Assembly: GCA_965267505.1 (NCBI GenBank)
Contig: OZ254081.1
Span: 2,852,001-2,916,000, forward strand
Direction of reading: 5' to 3'
DNA length: 64,000 nt
Source: JANQHS01 sp965267505
Lineage (GTDB): Bacteria > Bacteroidota > Bacteroidia > Cytophagales > CCMP332
Position 1 is the first letter of the stretch, and the number at the start of each line of letters is the position of its first letter. Shown one piece after another: positions 18,379 through 26,348 of the stretch. Position numbers and translations under genes: made by a program. Under the pieces are notes generated by a model. That model was not told the DNA's origin, searched no databases, and worked only from the letters and a program-made list of their open reading frames with translations.

Positions 18379-19085
18379 GTCTAAAAACCATTGAAACCAT
18401 TTTAAGTCCTGAGTTAGCCCATCAGGTTGAAATGAAGGGTAAGACAGTGGTGGTTATTGATGTGTTAAGAGCCACTACCTGCATGGTTACGGCATTTATG
18501 GCAGGAGCGGACCATTTATTGACATTTTCCGATGTAGAAAAATGCAGGAAAAGTAGATCCGAAGGTTATTTATTGGCAGGGGAGAGGAACGGAAAGAAGA
18601 TCGAGGATTTTGATCTTGGAAACTCACCCAACGATTATCTGGAACTGGGGGTAAAAGGAAAGAAAGTCTCCATAACCACCACCAATGGAACCCAAGCTAT
18701 TGAATCAAGCAAGGATGCTGATAAGATCTTGATTGGCTCTTTTTTAAACCTTTCAGCCTTAGTGAAAAAATGCCAGGAATTGAACAATCCATTGGTTCTC
18801 TATTGCGCAGGATGGAAAGGAAGAGTGAATCTAGAGGACAGTTTATTGGCCGGGGCGATCATTGAAAGGGCAGGAGGCTCCTTTGAGTTGCTGGATGATT
18901 CATCATATTTGGCTGTCGAATTCTTTCAAAAAGAGAAGAATGACTTGATAGGTATTCTCCAGAATGCCTCTCATTACAAACGTTTATCTGGACTAAGTCA
19001 ATCCAATGACCTGGAGACATGTGTCTCCATAGATAAAACAAACATAGTTCCTGAAGTAAAAGGGAATAGGATAGAGTCTAGGTAG
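18375..19085 (+). CDS. comB: ComB family 2-phosphosulfolactate phosphatase
   Basis: 236 residues. Family motifs: VVVIDVLRATTCMVTAF (about 25-41), AGERNGKKIEDFDLGNSP and TTTNGTQAI. In methanogens ComB makes sulfolactate for coenzyme M; many bacteria without coenzyme M carry homologues whose substrate is unclear. It is translationally coupled to gcvT (ATGA) and converges on the small coiled-coil protein gene with an eight-base overlap. Family sure, physiological reaction not. Confidence 0.85.
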   Translation: MSLKTIETILSPELAHQVEMKGKTVVVIDVLRATTCMVTAFMAGADHLLTFSDVEKCRKSRSEGYLLAGERNGKKIEDFDLGNSPNDYLELGVKGKKVSITTTNGTQAIESSKDADKILIGSFLNLSALVKKCQELNNPLVLYCAGWKGRVNLEDSLLAGAIIERAGGSFELLDDSSYLAVEFFQKEKNDLIGILQNASHYKRLSGLSQSNDLETCVSIDKTNIVPEVKGNRIESR

Positions 19086-19596
19086 CCTGGGCTAATTTCT
19101 TATCAGCCATTGATTTTGATTCGGCATCTTTAAGTGCCCTCTTCAATAGGAATTTTTCCGCAAGAGTCTCAATCGGTTTTAACAGTAAGGCAATAACTCC
19201 TTTAAAGGCAAGTCCCAGGGCAAAATTTCCTTTTCCAAGTGCGGATTCAATTTGTGGTTCTACCAGGCCTTCAGAAATCAGGAAAAGGGCCACAGTTACA
19301 AAAAGGGCTATGGTTGCTGCACGCCTACCGACCTTAGCCTTGGTTAGCTCATCAAGGGTTCTTTGAAGCTCATCGTTTTTATCGTGAAGCTTCGCGTTTA
19401 GGTTGTTTAGTTTATTCTGGAGTCTGTCGCTGACCTTCGTGATCAGTTTCGCCTGGTCAAGGAGCTCTTCGTAATAGGTCGAGATCTGCTTGATCTCCTC
19501 CTTAAACTCCTCATCCTTTACATCCTCCTTCTCAAGAAAGTTCTGGATATGATCAAGTATGGCGGATTCTTTTTCAAAGACTCCCTTTTTTCCCAT
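19078..19596 (-). CDS. Coiled-coil membrane protein at the end of the siaBC operon
   Basis: 172 residues. The N-terminal half (about 1-90) is highly charged and predicted coiled coil (repeated L at heptad spacing, DRLQNKLNNLNAKLHDKN). Two hydrophobic segments follow, about 93-112 (ATIALFVTVALFLISEGLV) and 126-147, then a Lys-rich cytoplasmic tail. No enzymatic motif and no GGDEF. It lies two bases after siaC, in the position siaD has in Pseudomonas siaABCD. I do not recognise a named family; context suggests it is the target or membrane anchor of the SiaC switch. Confidence 0.8.
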   Translation of the reverse strand: MGKKGVFEKESAILDHIQNFLEKEDVKDEEFKEEIKQISTYYEELLDQAKLITKVSDRLQNKLNNLNAKLHDKNDELQRTLDELTKAKVGRRAATIALFVTVALFLISEGLVEPQIESALGKGNFALGLAFKGVIALLLKPIETLAEKFLLKRALKDAESKSMADKKLAQAT

Positions 19597-19598
19597 TC

Positions 19599-19985
19599 TT
19601 AATCCTCTTCAAGCATTATAATATCGAACGGGACATCCAATAGGTCGCTGTAATCTTCTCCAGCTTCCTGCATGTCTTCATCCTCTTCCTCATAGTACCA
19701 GTTGATTACTACGTCAATTCCGTTTTTGTAAAGGGAATTGACCTTTTTGAATATGTCCAGGATACACTTAGAGGAACTTGTATTGAAATATTCCAGGCGG
19801 ATCTCAAGTTGAGTTTTTCCGGTGGGCTGGGACTCACCAAACTTGTCCAGCCATTCCATTAATGGCCTGTAAAATTCTATTGAGTTTTCGGGTGTAGACC
19901 TTCCCTTTAGAGAGAGAACGCAAGTATCACCATTAAAATCTACGTCTGGGGTATGACTTGAACCGGCTATTGTTAAGCTTTCCAT
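19599..19985 (-). CDS. siaC: SiaC family regulatory phosphoprotein (DUF1987)
   Basis: 128 residues, the full length of the family. The conserved core LEYFNTSSSKCILDIF contains Thr69, which aligns with the Thr68 reported as the SiaB phosphorylation site of Pseudomonas aeruginosa SiaC. In that system SiaB phosphorylates SiaC, SiaA dephosphorylates it, and the unphosphorylated protein activates the diguanylate cyclase SiaD. Here the gene sits between siaB (10 bases upstream) and a coiled-coil membrane protein. The acidic tail (YYEEEDEDMQEAGED) is long. Confidence 0.9.
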   Translation of the reverse strand: MESLTIAGSSHTPDVDFNGDTCVLSLKGRSTPENSIEFYRPLMEWLDKFGESQPTGKTQLEIRLEYFNTSSSKCILDIFKKVNSLYKNGIDVVINWYYEEEDEDMQEAGEDYSDLLDVPFDIIMLEED

Positions 19986-19995
19986 GTTTAGTCAA

Positions 19996-20565
19996 TTAAT
20001 TTTTTGGAATGTTAATTTGGAAACTGAAGAAAGAATACACTTCATTGATCTTCTGAAAGTTGTATTTCAATTTTTGCCCTGATTTACGAGCAATATCAAT
20101 GAAGCCTAAGCCTCCTCCACCCTTATCGGAAAATTTTTCGTTATCAAGGATCCTTTTATAAAGAGCCCTGAGCTCATCTTTGGTTGTTGAGTTAATTTCA
20201 TCTAACCAAGAATTCAAGGAACCGACATTTTCATTATCAATGTAATTGCCGGTAGCCACGTGATAGGCATCATCATCACTGAAGATGATCAATATGGCAC
20301 TTTTCTTTAAGTATTCGTGCTCATCGCTAGGCTTGACTTCCAGGCTTTCAGCAGAAAAATCAATGTGGTGACAGAGGTTTTGAAGGCACTCCACCAAAAC
20401 ATTGTATACTTTTTTCTTGGTCTTTCGATTGTCTTCCAACTGCTCTAACCTTCCTTCCATGATCTTCAGGATCGAATCGATTAGATCAAAAGTAACCTCG
20501 CCTTTAAAGGTGAGCATGATGTTGTTGTCATGCATTCGTTGGTACAAAGCGTAAAGGTCTATCAT
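19996..20565 (-). CDS. siaB: SiaB family protein kinase (DUF6272)
   Basis: 189 residues with a GHKL/HATPase-like layout: the N-box-like VECLQNLCHH (Glu59, Asn63) and a glycine-rich lid DKGGGGLGFIDIARKSG at about 147-163. This is the partner-switching kinase that phosphorylates SiaC. It is the first gene of a siaB-siaC-coiled-coil operon with its own promoter, lying directly downstream of the SiaA-like phosphatase gene. Confidence 0.88.
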   Translation of the reverse strand: MIDLYALYQRMHDNNIMLTFKGEVTFDLIDSILKIMEGRLEQLEDNRKTKKKVYNVLVECLQNLCHHIDFSAESLEVKPSDEHEYLKKSAILIIFSDDDAYHVATGNYIDNENVGSLNSWLDEINSTTKDELRALYKRILDNEKFSDKGGGGLGFIDIARKSGQKLKYNFQKINEVYSFFSFQINIPKN

Positions 20566-20588
20566 TTCCCTTTCTTAAAACGGTTCCT

Positions 20589-20601
20589 TAGCACGGTGCT
20601 A
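20589..20601. promoter_or_regulatory. Palindrome in the siaB leader
   Basis: TAGCAC-G-GTGCTA is a perfect inverted repeat, extended to eight pairs if one G-T pair is allowed (20587-20603). It lies between the proposed siaB transcription start and the siaB ATG at 20565. It is not followed by a T run on either strand, so it is a candidate operator or leader hairpin, not a terminator. Confidence 0.45.
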
Positions 20602-20623
20602 GGATTAAAAAATAAAAGGAATC

Positions 20624-20653
20624 CAAATTTAAACATCATTTGCAGAATACAAA
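20624..20653 (-). promoter_or_regulatory. Primary sigma factor promoter of siaB operon
   Basis: Reading the minus strand, TTTG (20653-20650) and TAAATTTG (20631-20624) are separated by 18 bases. This is a full match to the Bacteroidota -33/-7 promoter (TTTG, then TAnnTTTG, about 17-20 apart). It begins just past the siaA stop, so siaB and siaC can be transcribed independently of the phosphatase gene. Confidence 0.7.
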
Positions 20654-20658
20654 CTCAA

Positions 20659-22476
20659 TTAAGGAATTCGGACCCCAATAACCAAAATATCGTCCAATTG
20701 CTCCTGATCGCTTTCATCCATCCAGGATTCAATTGTCTCTTCCAGGATCTGTCGCTGCTCTTCCATCGGTTTTTGATGGTTGTCGATCAGCATATTCCTG
20801 AATCGGCGGTACATAAATTTCTTTCCCTTTGGTCCGCCAAATTGATCGGCATAGCCATCTGAAAAGATATAATATACATCCCCTGATTTCACATCTATGG
20901 AATGGTTTTGAAAATTGGCATCATCACTTTTTAGAATATGGATACCTATCGGAAACTTATCTCCCTTTATAATCTCCAGCTCTCCATCCCTGATTTGGTA
21001 AAGAGGATTATAAGCTCCTGAAAAATCAAGCTTTTTATTTTTTACGTCAAAGCTGCAAAGCGCGACATCCATACCATCCTTGGCCATGGTCCCATCAGCC
21101 GTTTGCTTTAAAGCAGCCTTCACATTCGAATTCAAATGGTCAAGAATCTTTCCAGCATCTTCTCCTGATGTCTGGGCAAGGGCAAGGTTTAGGTTGTTGT
21201 ATCCAACAATCGACATGAAAGCTCCCGGAACTCCATGACCAGTACAATCAACAGCTGAAATTAAAAGCCTGTTGTCATTTTGATCCATCCAGTAGAAATC
21301 TCCGCTTACTATATCTTTTGGCCTGTAAAAGATGAAGGAATCCGGAAAATGACTCTTTAGTTGATCAATGCTTGGTAAGATGGATTGCTGGATCCTCTTT
21401 GCATAGTGAATACTGTCGGTAAGAGTATCATAGAGTTCTTCTAGCTTTTCATTCTTTGCTTCGATCTCTACGGACTGCTTTTCGATCTCTTCTTTCTGCT
21501 TAACAACTTCTTCAGTTCTCTCTTTTACAAGTTCCTCCAGATTTTCCTTAAGCTCATAGAGTTCATCCCGCATCTTTAGAAGTGCGTGCCCCAGGGTGTC
21601 CTTGTCTGATAGTGGAGTGTATGGGGCATGAAAATTACCCATACCCACCTGCCTGGAAAACTCAATGGTTTCCTTCAGCCCATCCACCAATTGGTTCATG
21701 GCAACTCCCATTTCACCGATCTCATCATCAGGTGTTTGGATCTTTTCTTCCGGAAGGATTCCTTTCCCCAAGGAATTCAACATATCCCTAAGGGTATATA
21801 CAGGTCTCACAATCGAACGCACAGTGAAAAAGGCAATGATCAAACCAATAAGTATCAGGAATAGCCCGGAGGAGCTTACTATACTTACCAGGGTAGAAAA
21901 GCTATTCAACATTATCGTAGAAACCGACTCGGCTTGTTGCCTTTGAACAAGGGAGAGTTCATCTATTTCAGATAGGACCGCTCCAGTTTGGGTTTCAATT
22001 CCGCCTTGCTCAACTATCTCTTCCGCAAAAAGCTTGTTGATCTGCTCCTGATAGTCTTCAAACGAGGCAAGAAGAGACATTACCTGCTTATGGTCTTCCC
22101 AAAGGGTATGGATCATGTTAAACAGCTTGTCGATTCTGTCCTTCTGATCTTCGTCCCAGTTCTTGCTTAGTGATTGAAGTTCGAGCTCGAGTTTCGGGTA
22201 TTCTTCATTGATCAATTGGGGGAGTAGCCGCTTACTGGGGTCCATGGATTTTTCCTGAGCTAACCAGTCTTTAACTAGCAGTTTCGACCTAACCACCATT
22301 AGGTTTAAGTCCTCCAGTTTGTCAACTGAAGGGTTGTAAACTTCGATGATCTGCTTATTGATCTCGGAGCTCTCGTTTACAGTCTTTAAGGTATATATGA
22401 AGTTGACCAGGGTAAGGAAAATCAACAATCCAAAACCCCCTCCAATTTTCTTACCTACAGTTAATCTGATCTTCAT
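20659..22476 (-). CDS. SiaA-like membrane sensor PP2C (SpoIIE) phosphatase
   Basis: 605 residues. Membrane helix near 10-30, a periplasmic four-helix-bundle-like sensor to about 190, a second helix near 195-220, a HAMP region (FFTVRSIVRPVYTLRDML), a coiled coil around 310-360, and a C-terminal SpoIIE/PP2C domain with the metal-binding DIVSGDFYWMD, VDCTGHGVPGAFMS and IFSDGYADQFGG. It would dephosphorylate a Ser/Thr phosphoprotein, by context SiaC, in response to a periplasmic signal. It follows the TPR gene by 87 bases and precedes siaB. Confidence 0.9.
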   Translation of the reverse strand: MKIRLTVGKKIGGGFGLLIFLTLVNFIYTLKTVNESSEINKQIIEVYNPSVDKLEDLNLMVVRSKLLVKDWLAQEKSMDPSKRLLPQLINEEYPKLELELQSLSKNWDEDQKDRIDKLFNMIHTLWEDHKQVMSLLASFEDYQEQINKLFAEEIVEQGGIETQTGAVLSEIDELSLVQRQQAESVSTIMLNSFSTLVSIVSSSGLFLILIGLIIAFFTVRSIVRPVYTLRDMLNSLGKGILPEEKIQTPDDEIGEMGVAMNQLVDGLKETIEFSRQVGMGNFHAPYTPLSDKDTLGHALLKMRDELYELKENLEELVKERTEEVVKQKEEIEKQSVEIEAKNEKLEELYDTLTDSIHYAKRIQQSILPSIDQLKSHFPDSFIFYRPKDIVSGDFYWMDQNDNRLLISAVDCTGHGVPGAFMSIVGYNNLNLALAQTSGEDAGKILDHLNSNVKAALKQTADGTMAKDGMDVALCSFDVKNKKLDFSGAYNPLYQIRDGELEIIKGDKFPIGIHILKSDDANFQNHSIDVKSGDVYYIFSDGYADQFGGPKGKKFMYRRFRNMLIDNHQKPMEEQRQILEETIESWMDESDQEQLDDILVIGVRIP

Positions 22477-22563
22477 TGATTAGACAGAAATTCCAGTCAT
22501 TTTGCTAGGCAGCAATAATAACTAATTCAAACGATTAAATGGTGATTTGGGTTTGATTAGGCA

Positions 22564-23742
22564 CTAAAGATCTTCAAGTAGTTCCCTGTAGTAGCCGGCT
22601 TTTTCCTCGTCATTCAAAGCGGTGTAGATATTCTGCAATGCAATCAAAGTATCCCTTCTTTTTCCGTCCAACTGAAAGGACTTGGTCATGTAGGGCAAAG
22701 CTTTATTGAACAACTCAGTAACCTGATCTTGAGTTTCGTAAATGGTGAGAATATCAGCATCCAAGTCTAAATTGTTGGCTATGGTAACCCCATGATTATA
22801 ATAAAGCAATCCAAGGTTATAGTTGGCTTGAAGGTGATTGCTTTCTATGGCAAGAACTTTGGCATAATACTGCCTCGCTTTTTCTATATAAACCTCAAAT
22901 TTTGGCTCGCCTTTAAAGGTGTCAGCAAACTTCTCATACTGAATGGCAAGCAATATCATGTAATTGATATTATCTGGATCAAGCTCAATAGCCTTAAGAA
23001 GCAATTGTTCTGAATCAGAAAGATCTCCGGTCTCTTTCAAATATTGCAGGTGAAGCTCAATAAGCTTAACTGCATCCGGATTTTTCCTTTCACCTTCAGA
23101 AAGTACTATAAATGCCCTGTTTCTTTCACCAGACTCCCAATAAGAGGTAGCGAGGTAATAATACACCAGGTATTCATGATCACCGGCTAACCTTGCTTCT
23201 TCCAGGAATTTTACAGCCTGAAGAGGTTGCTTGATCCGATAAGCCGAAATCCCAAGGGATTTGTAAACCCTTGAATCAAAGCTTGAAGGCTCATACTTCT
23301 TGATCATCTCAAGGTAGGAGAGGAATTCAGAATAAGCGACTCTGTAATCCTGATTGTTGAAGGAGATAGCTCCATCGTTATAGTGGTATTTGGCAATTTG
23401 AGACAGAAGCTTTTCACACTCGATGGCCCATTCTCTGGATGCCGTGTTGTCTAGTTCAACACATTTTTCACAACTTTTCTGAGAAATCGACCTAGACGTT
23501 GACTCTACTTGGCCAGCTTCATTCTTTTTATAATAGTCAAGATAGAAGAAGCCTCTATAGTACCAGGTTTCAGGAAGCTTCTTCGCATTTTCATTCAAAA
23601 TAGCCTTATCGATGGCATCAATCGCCCCACGGATATTTCCGCTTTCATAAGCATTCAATGCATCCGTTAAGGTACCTGACTGAGCAAAGACAGATCCTAC
23701 TCCAATACTTAAAATCAACAATATGGTCCTAAAAAACCTCAT
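22564..23742 (-). CDS. Secreted tetratricopeptide-repeat protein
   Basis: 392 residues with a signal peptide (FRTILLILSIGVGSVFAQ). The mature part is a string of TPR-like helix pairs (for example LTDALNAYESGNIRGAIDA, EYLVYYYLATSYWESGERN, HLQANYNLGLLYYNHG). No catalytic motif; a periplasmic protein-protein interaction scaffold. Start overlaps the stop of the YfiR-family gene (ATGA), and SiaA-like phosphatase lies downstream, so it may belong to the input side of that signalling system. Confidence 0.82.
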   Translation of the reverse strand: MRFFRTILLILSIGVGSVFAQSGTLTDALNAYESGNIRGAIDAIDKAILNENAKKLPETWYYRGFFYLDYYKKNEAGQVESTSRSISQKSCEKCVELDNTASREWAIECEKLLSQIAKYHYNDGAISFNNQDYRVAYSEFLSYLEMIKKYEPSSFDSRVYKSLGISAYRIKQPLQAVKFLEEARLAGDHEYLVYYYLATSYWESGERNRAFIVLSEGERKNPDAVKLIELHLQYLKETGDLSDSEQLLLKAIELDPDNINYMILLAIQYEKFADTFKGEPKFEVYIEKARQYYAKVLAIESNHLQANYNLGLLYYNHGVTIANNLDLDADILTIYETQDQVTELFNKALPYMTKSFQLDGKRRDTLIALQNIYTALNDEEKAGYYRELLEDL

Positions 23743-24281
23743 TTGTCATAGACCTTTGTGCTCAACTCCAAAAGAGAAGAACTAACCAAAAGGTTAAATT
23801 TTGATGCATTGCCTTTATTTATCTCGAACCTCACACGACTATTGACCACAATGAAATTTATCATTGAGCCTTGATTAGCCATTCCTTCTTTTTCCGTGAT
23901 AATCAAAGAGCTTTTTCCCGCAAGTTTCTTTACCACCGTTCCAATATCCTTAGACCTTTCGCTAGGTATATATATAATGTGTGGTTTTTGAACGGAAGAA
24001 GGGCTTGAAACCTTTTTGACTTTGATGTTCTGTAGGTTCACTTTTCTTCCTACCTGCCATTCTTCAAAGTATTTTTGAATTGGGCTATCTCCCAATATTT
24101 CAATTTCAAAGTCTCCTTGTTGGTAGGTGCTAGGCCATTCGATGAATTTTATGAATTTCCAGCAATAAAGACTTTTAAATTTGAAATTCGTTTCGTTTTC
24201 CGGAGCAGAGAAATCTACGTTTGGCTCGGGTGAGATCGGTTTTGCAGAGGTCAATACCAAAATAATAACGGGAATGACCAT
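23739..24281 (-). CDS. YfiR family (DUF4154) periplasmic protein
   Basis: About 180 residues from the ATG at 24281, which begins a hydrophobic export signal (MVIPVIILVLTSAKP). The frame is open to a TTG at 24356, and a GTG at 24293 would add a Lys to the signal, so the exact start is uncertain. The mature N-terminus has the family motif KFKSLYCWKFIKFIEWPSTYQ, then EIEILGD, HIIYIPSERS, SSLIITEKEGMANQGSMINF and the ending INKGNASKFNLLVSSSLLELS. YfiR proteins hold a partner membrane signalling protein in check from the periplasm. Coupled to the TPR gene. Confidence 0.85.
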   Translation of the reverse strand: MVIPVIILVLTSAKPISPEPNVDFSAPENETNFKFKSLYCWKFIKFIEWPSTYQQGDFEIEILGDSPIQKYFEEWQVGRKVNLQNIKVKKVSSPSSVQKPHIIYIPSERSKDIGTVVKKLAGKSSLIITEKEGMANQGSMINFIVVNSRVRFEINKGNASKFNLLVSSSLLELSTKVYDK

Positions 24282-24408
24282 TTTCAGGCTCACCCACTTT
24301 AGTTTAGTTCCGGTATGATTTAAGCTCTTAAACACCCTTGCGGATATGACGGTCAAATATGTGAAATTTTATCGAATATGCGCAACGGTACAAATTGCAG
24401 GCCAGAAA

Positions 24409-26346
24409 TTATTTTCCTGCTTTCTTTAAACTCAAAGTCCCATTTTCAAGCACGATCATACCAGAATCAATCATGAGTCTAATGGTTTGAGAGGTTCTCT
24501 CATTTTCAAATGCTGAGAATGTATTCATCAAATCATTCATGCTTGTAGGTCCTTTCTTGGTTAAAATGTCCAAGATCTTTTTACCCTCCTGTTTATACGG
24601 GTCCTTTGACTCTTTAGTTTTTTTTTCTTCCAAACAATGGTCGCATTTTCCACAGCTAGAGGTATCCTTTTCACCAAAGTATGCCTGAATTTGAACCATT
24701 CGGCATGTTTTATTGGAATTATAGTAGGCTTCGGCTTTTTCAAGACGGACCCCAAAGGCCTCCTTTTGGACCTTGATCACCCTCGAATAAAGCTCCTTCA
24801 GGCTTGATTCACTAATCCTGCCTGCTTGCATCAACAATTTGGGCCCTGGAGAAGAAGGATGATAGGATAAAACCCTTCGCTTCTTCAATTCCTTAAGGTT
24901 ATTACCAACCTGTTCGGCACTCGCGGAGCTGATTCTCGCAAGCCTTTCCTCGCTGATGGAGACATATTGAGAATAGAGTTCCCCTCCGTATAACCTAAGA
25001 AGTGACCGGATCAAGGGTTCATGTTCCGGATTTTCCACCTGGAAGCGATACATTTCCTGGGGCGCAAGGGAAAAATTTAGGGTAGCGGTCCAATTTTGGC
25101 TTTGAATAAGCTGCATCAGGCCTAGCTTTTCCAATACATTTAAAGCCCTAATGATCTCTATAGGGACAAGGTCGAATGAATGGGCTATTCTTTCAATTTT
25201 GAAATTGAATACCTGGGACTCTCCACTTCCTAATGCAAGCTTAAACGAGTTGCACAAGGCATTGTAAATTCCTATAACCGATTTTAAATCAGGATATTTA
25301 ACATCATTTAATTCAATTAATTCTTTGATATCCGAAGCATCAAATATTGTAAGACCATAGCTCAATTTTCCGTCACGGCCAGCTCTTCCTACCTCTTGAT
25401 AATAGGATTCTAATGAATCAGGAAGATCAAAATGAACTACCAATCGAACATCCCCCTTATCTATTCCCATCCCAAAGGCATTGGTGCAAACCATGCTTTG
25501 GACCTTTCCCGACATCCAATTCTCCTGTCTTTGAAATTTGGTTTCTGTAGTTAGACCTGCATGAAAAAATGTGCTCTTAATTCCGGCTTTGTTGAGCTCA
25601 TTTGAAATCTCCTTAGTTTTCTTTCTGTTCCTGACATATACCAGGGAAGAACCCTTGACATTAGAAACCGCCATTAATAGTCGTTCTAACTTATTTTCCT
25701 GCTTATAACAGCTTAGGCTTAAGTTTTCCCTTTTTGCGGATCGCTTGAAAATGTTCGGATCATTAAGTTTCAGGAACCTGATCATGTCTTTCTCCACTTT
25801 GGGTGTTGCAGATGCCGTTAATGCTAAAAAGGGGACGGAGTCCTTAAGATTTTCTCTTAGTAAAGGAATTTCTAAATAGGCTGGACGAAAATCCTGACCC
25901 CATTGAGAAGTACAATGTGCTTCATCGATCGCTACAAGACCGATATCCATTTTCTTTAACCTCTCGATAAATAACTCATTCCTTATTCTCTCAGGTGCAA
26001 CATAAAGCAATCGGATATTTCCATAGACCACATTATCCAGATTGATGTCAATTTCTCTTAGAGACATCCCGGAATGAATGGCTATTGAATTAATTCCCTT
26101 GGAATTAAGATGATCAACCTGGTCTTTCATCAGGGCCACAAGAGGGGATATCACCAGGACGGTTTTTCCCAAATAAATAGAGGGTAACTGATAGCAAATG
26201 CTTTTCCCTCCGCCGGTTGGAAGAATTGCTAAGCAGTCGTTTCCATCCAAAACGGATGAAATTATGTCTTGCTGGATTCCCCTGAAGTCAGAATAGCCCC
26301 AATACTGACTTAGAATATTCTTTAGTTCAAGGGATCGGTCTTCCAA
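24409..26346 (-). CDS. recQ: RecQ family ATP-dependent DNA helicase
   Basis: 645 residues. Walker A in LPTGGGKSICYQL (about 39-51), DEAH in VAIDEAHCTSQWGQDFR, helicase C domain with GMGIDKGDVRLVVHFD and QEVGRAGRDGK. The RecQ zinc-binding segment follows with Cys in CRMVQIQAYFGE and SSCGKCDHCLEE (about 560-585), then a short winged-helix-like tail; there is no recognisable HRDC domain. 3'-5' DNA unwinding in recombination repair. Starts two bases after the cystathionine synthase stop. Confidence 0.95.
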   Translation of the reverse strand: MEDRSLELKNILSQYWGYSDFRGIQQDIISSVLDGNDCLAILPTGGGKSICYQLPSIYLGKTVLVISPLVALMKDQVDHLNSKGINSIAIHSGMSLREIDINLDNVVYGNIRLLYVAPERIRNELFIERLKKMDIGLVAIDEAHCTSQWGQDFRPAYLEIPLLRENLKDSVPFLALTASATPKVEKDMIRFLKLNDPNIFKRSAKRENLSLSCYKQENKLERLLMAVSNVKGSSLVYVRNRKKTKEISNELNKAGIKSTFFHAGLTTETKFQRQENWMSGKVQSMVCTNAFGMGIDKGDVRLVVHFDLPDSLESYYQEVGRAGRDGKLSYGLTIFDASDIKELIELNDVKYPDLKSVIGIYNALCNSFKLALGSGESQVFNFKIERIAHSFDLVPIEIIRALNVLEKLGLMQLIQSQNWTATLNFSLAPQEMYRFQVENPEHEPLIRSLLRLYGGELYSQYVSISEERLARISSASAEQVGNNLKELKKRRVLSYHPSSPGPKLLMQAGRISESSLKELYSRVIKVQKEAFGVRLEKAEAYYNSNKTCRMVQIQAYFGEKDTSSCGKCDHCLEEKKTKESKDPYKQEGKKILDILTKKGPTSMNDLMNTFSAFENERTSQTIRLMIDSGMIVLENGTLSLKKAGK

Positions 26347-26348
26347 TA

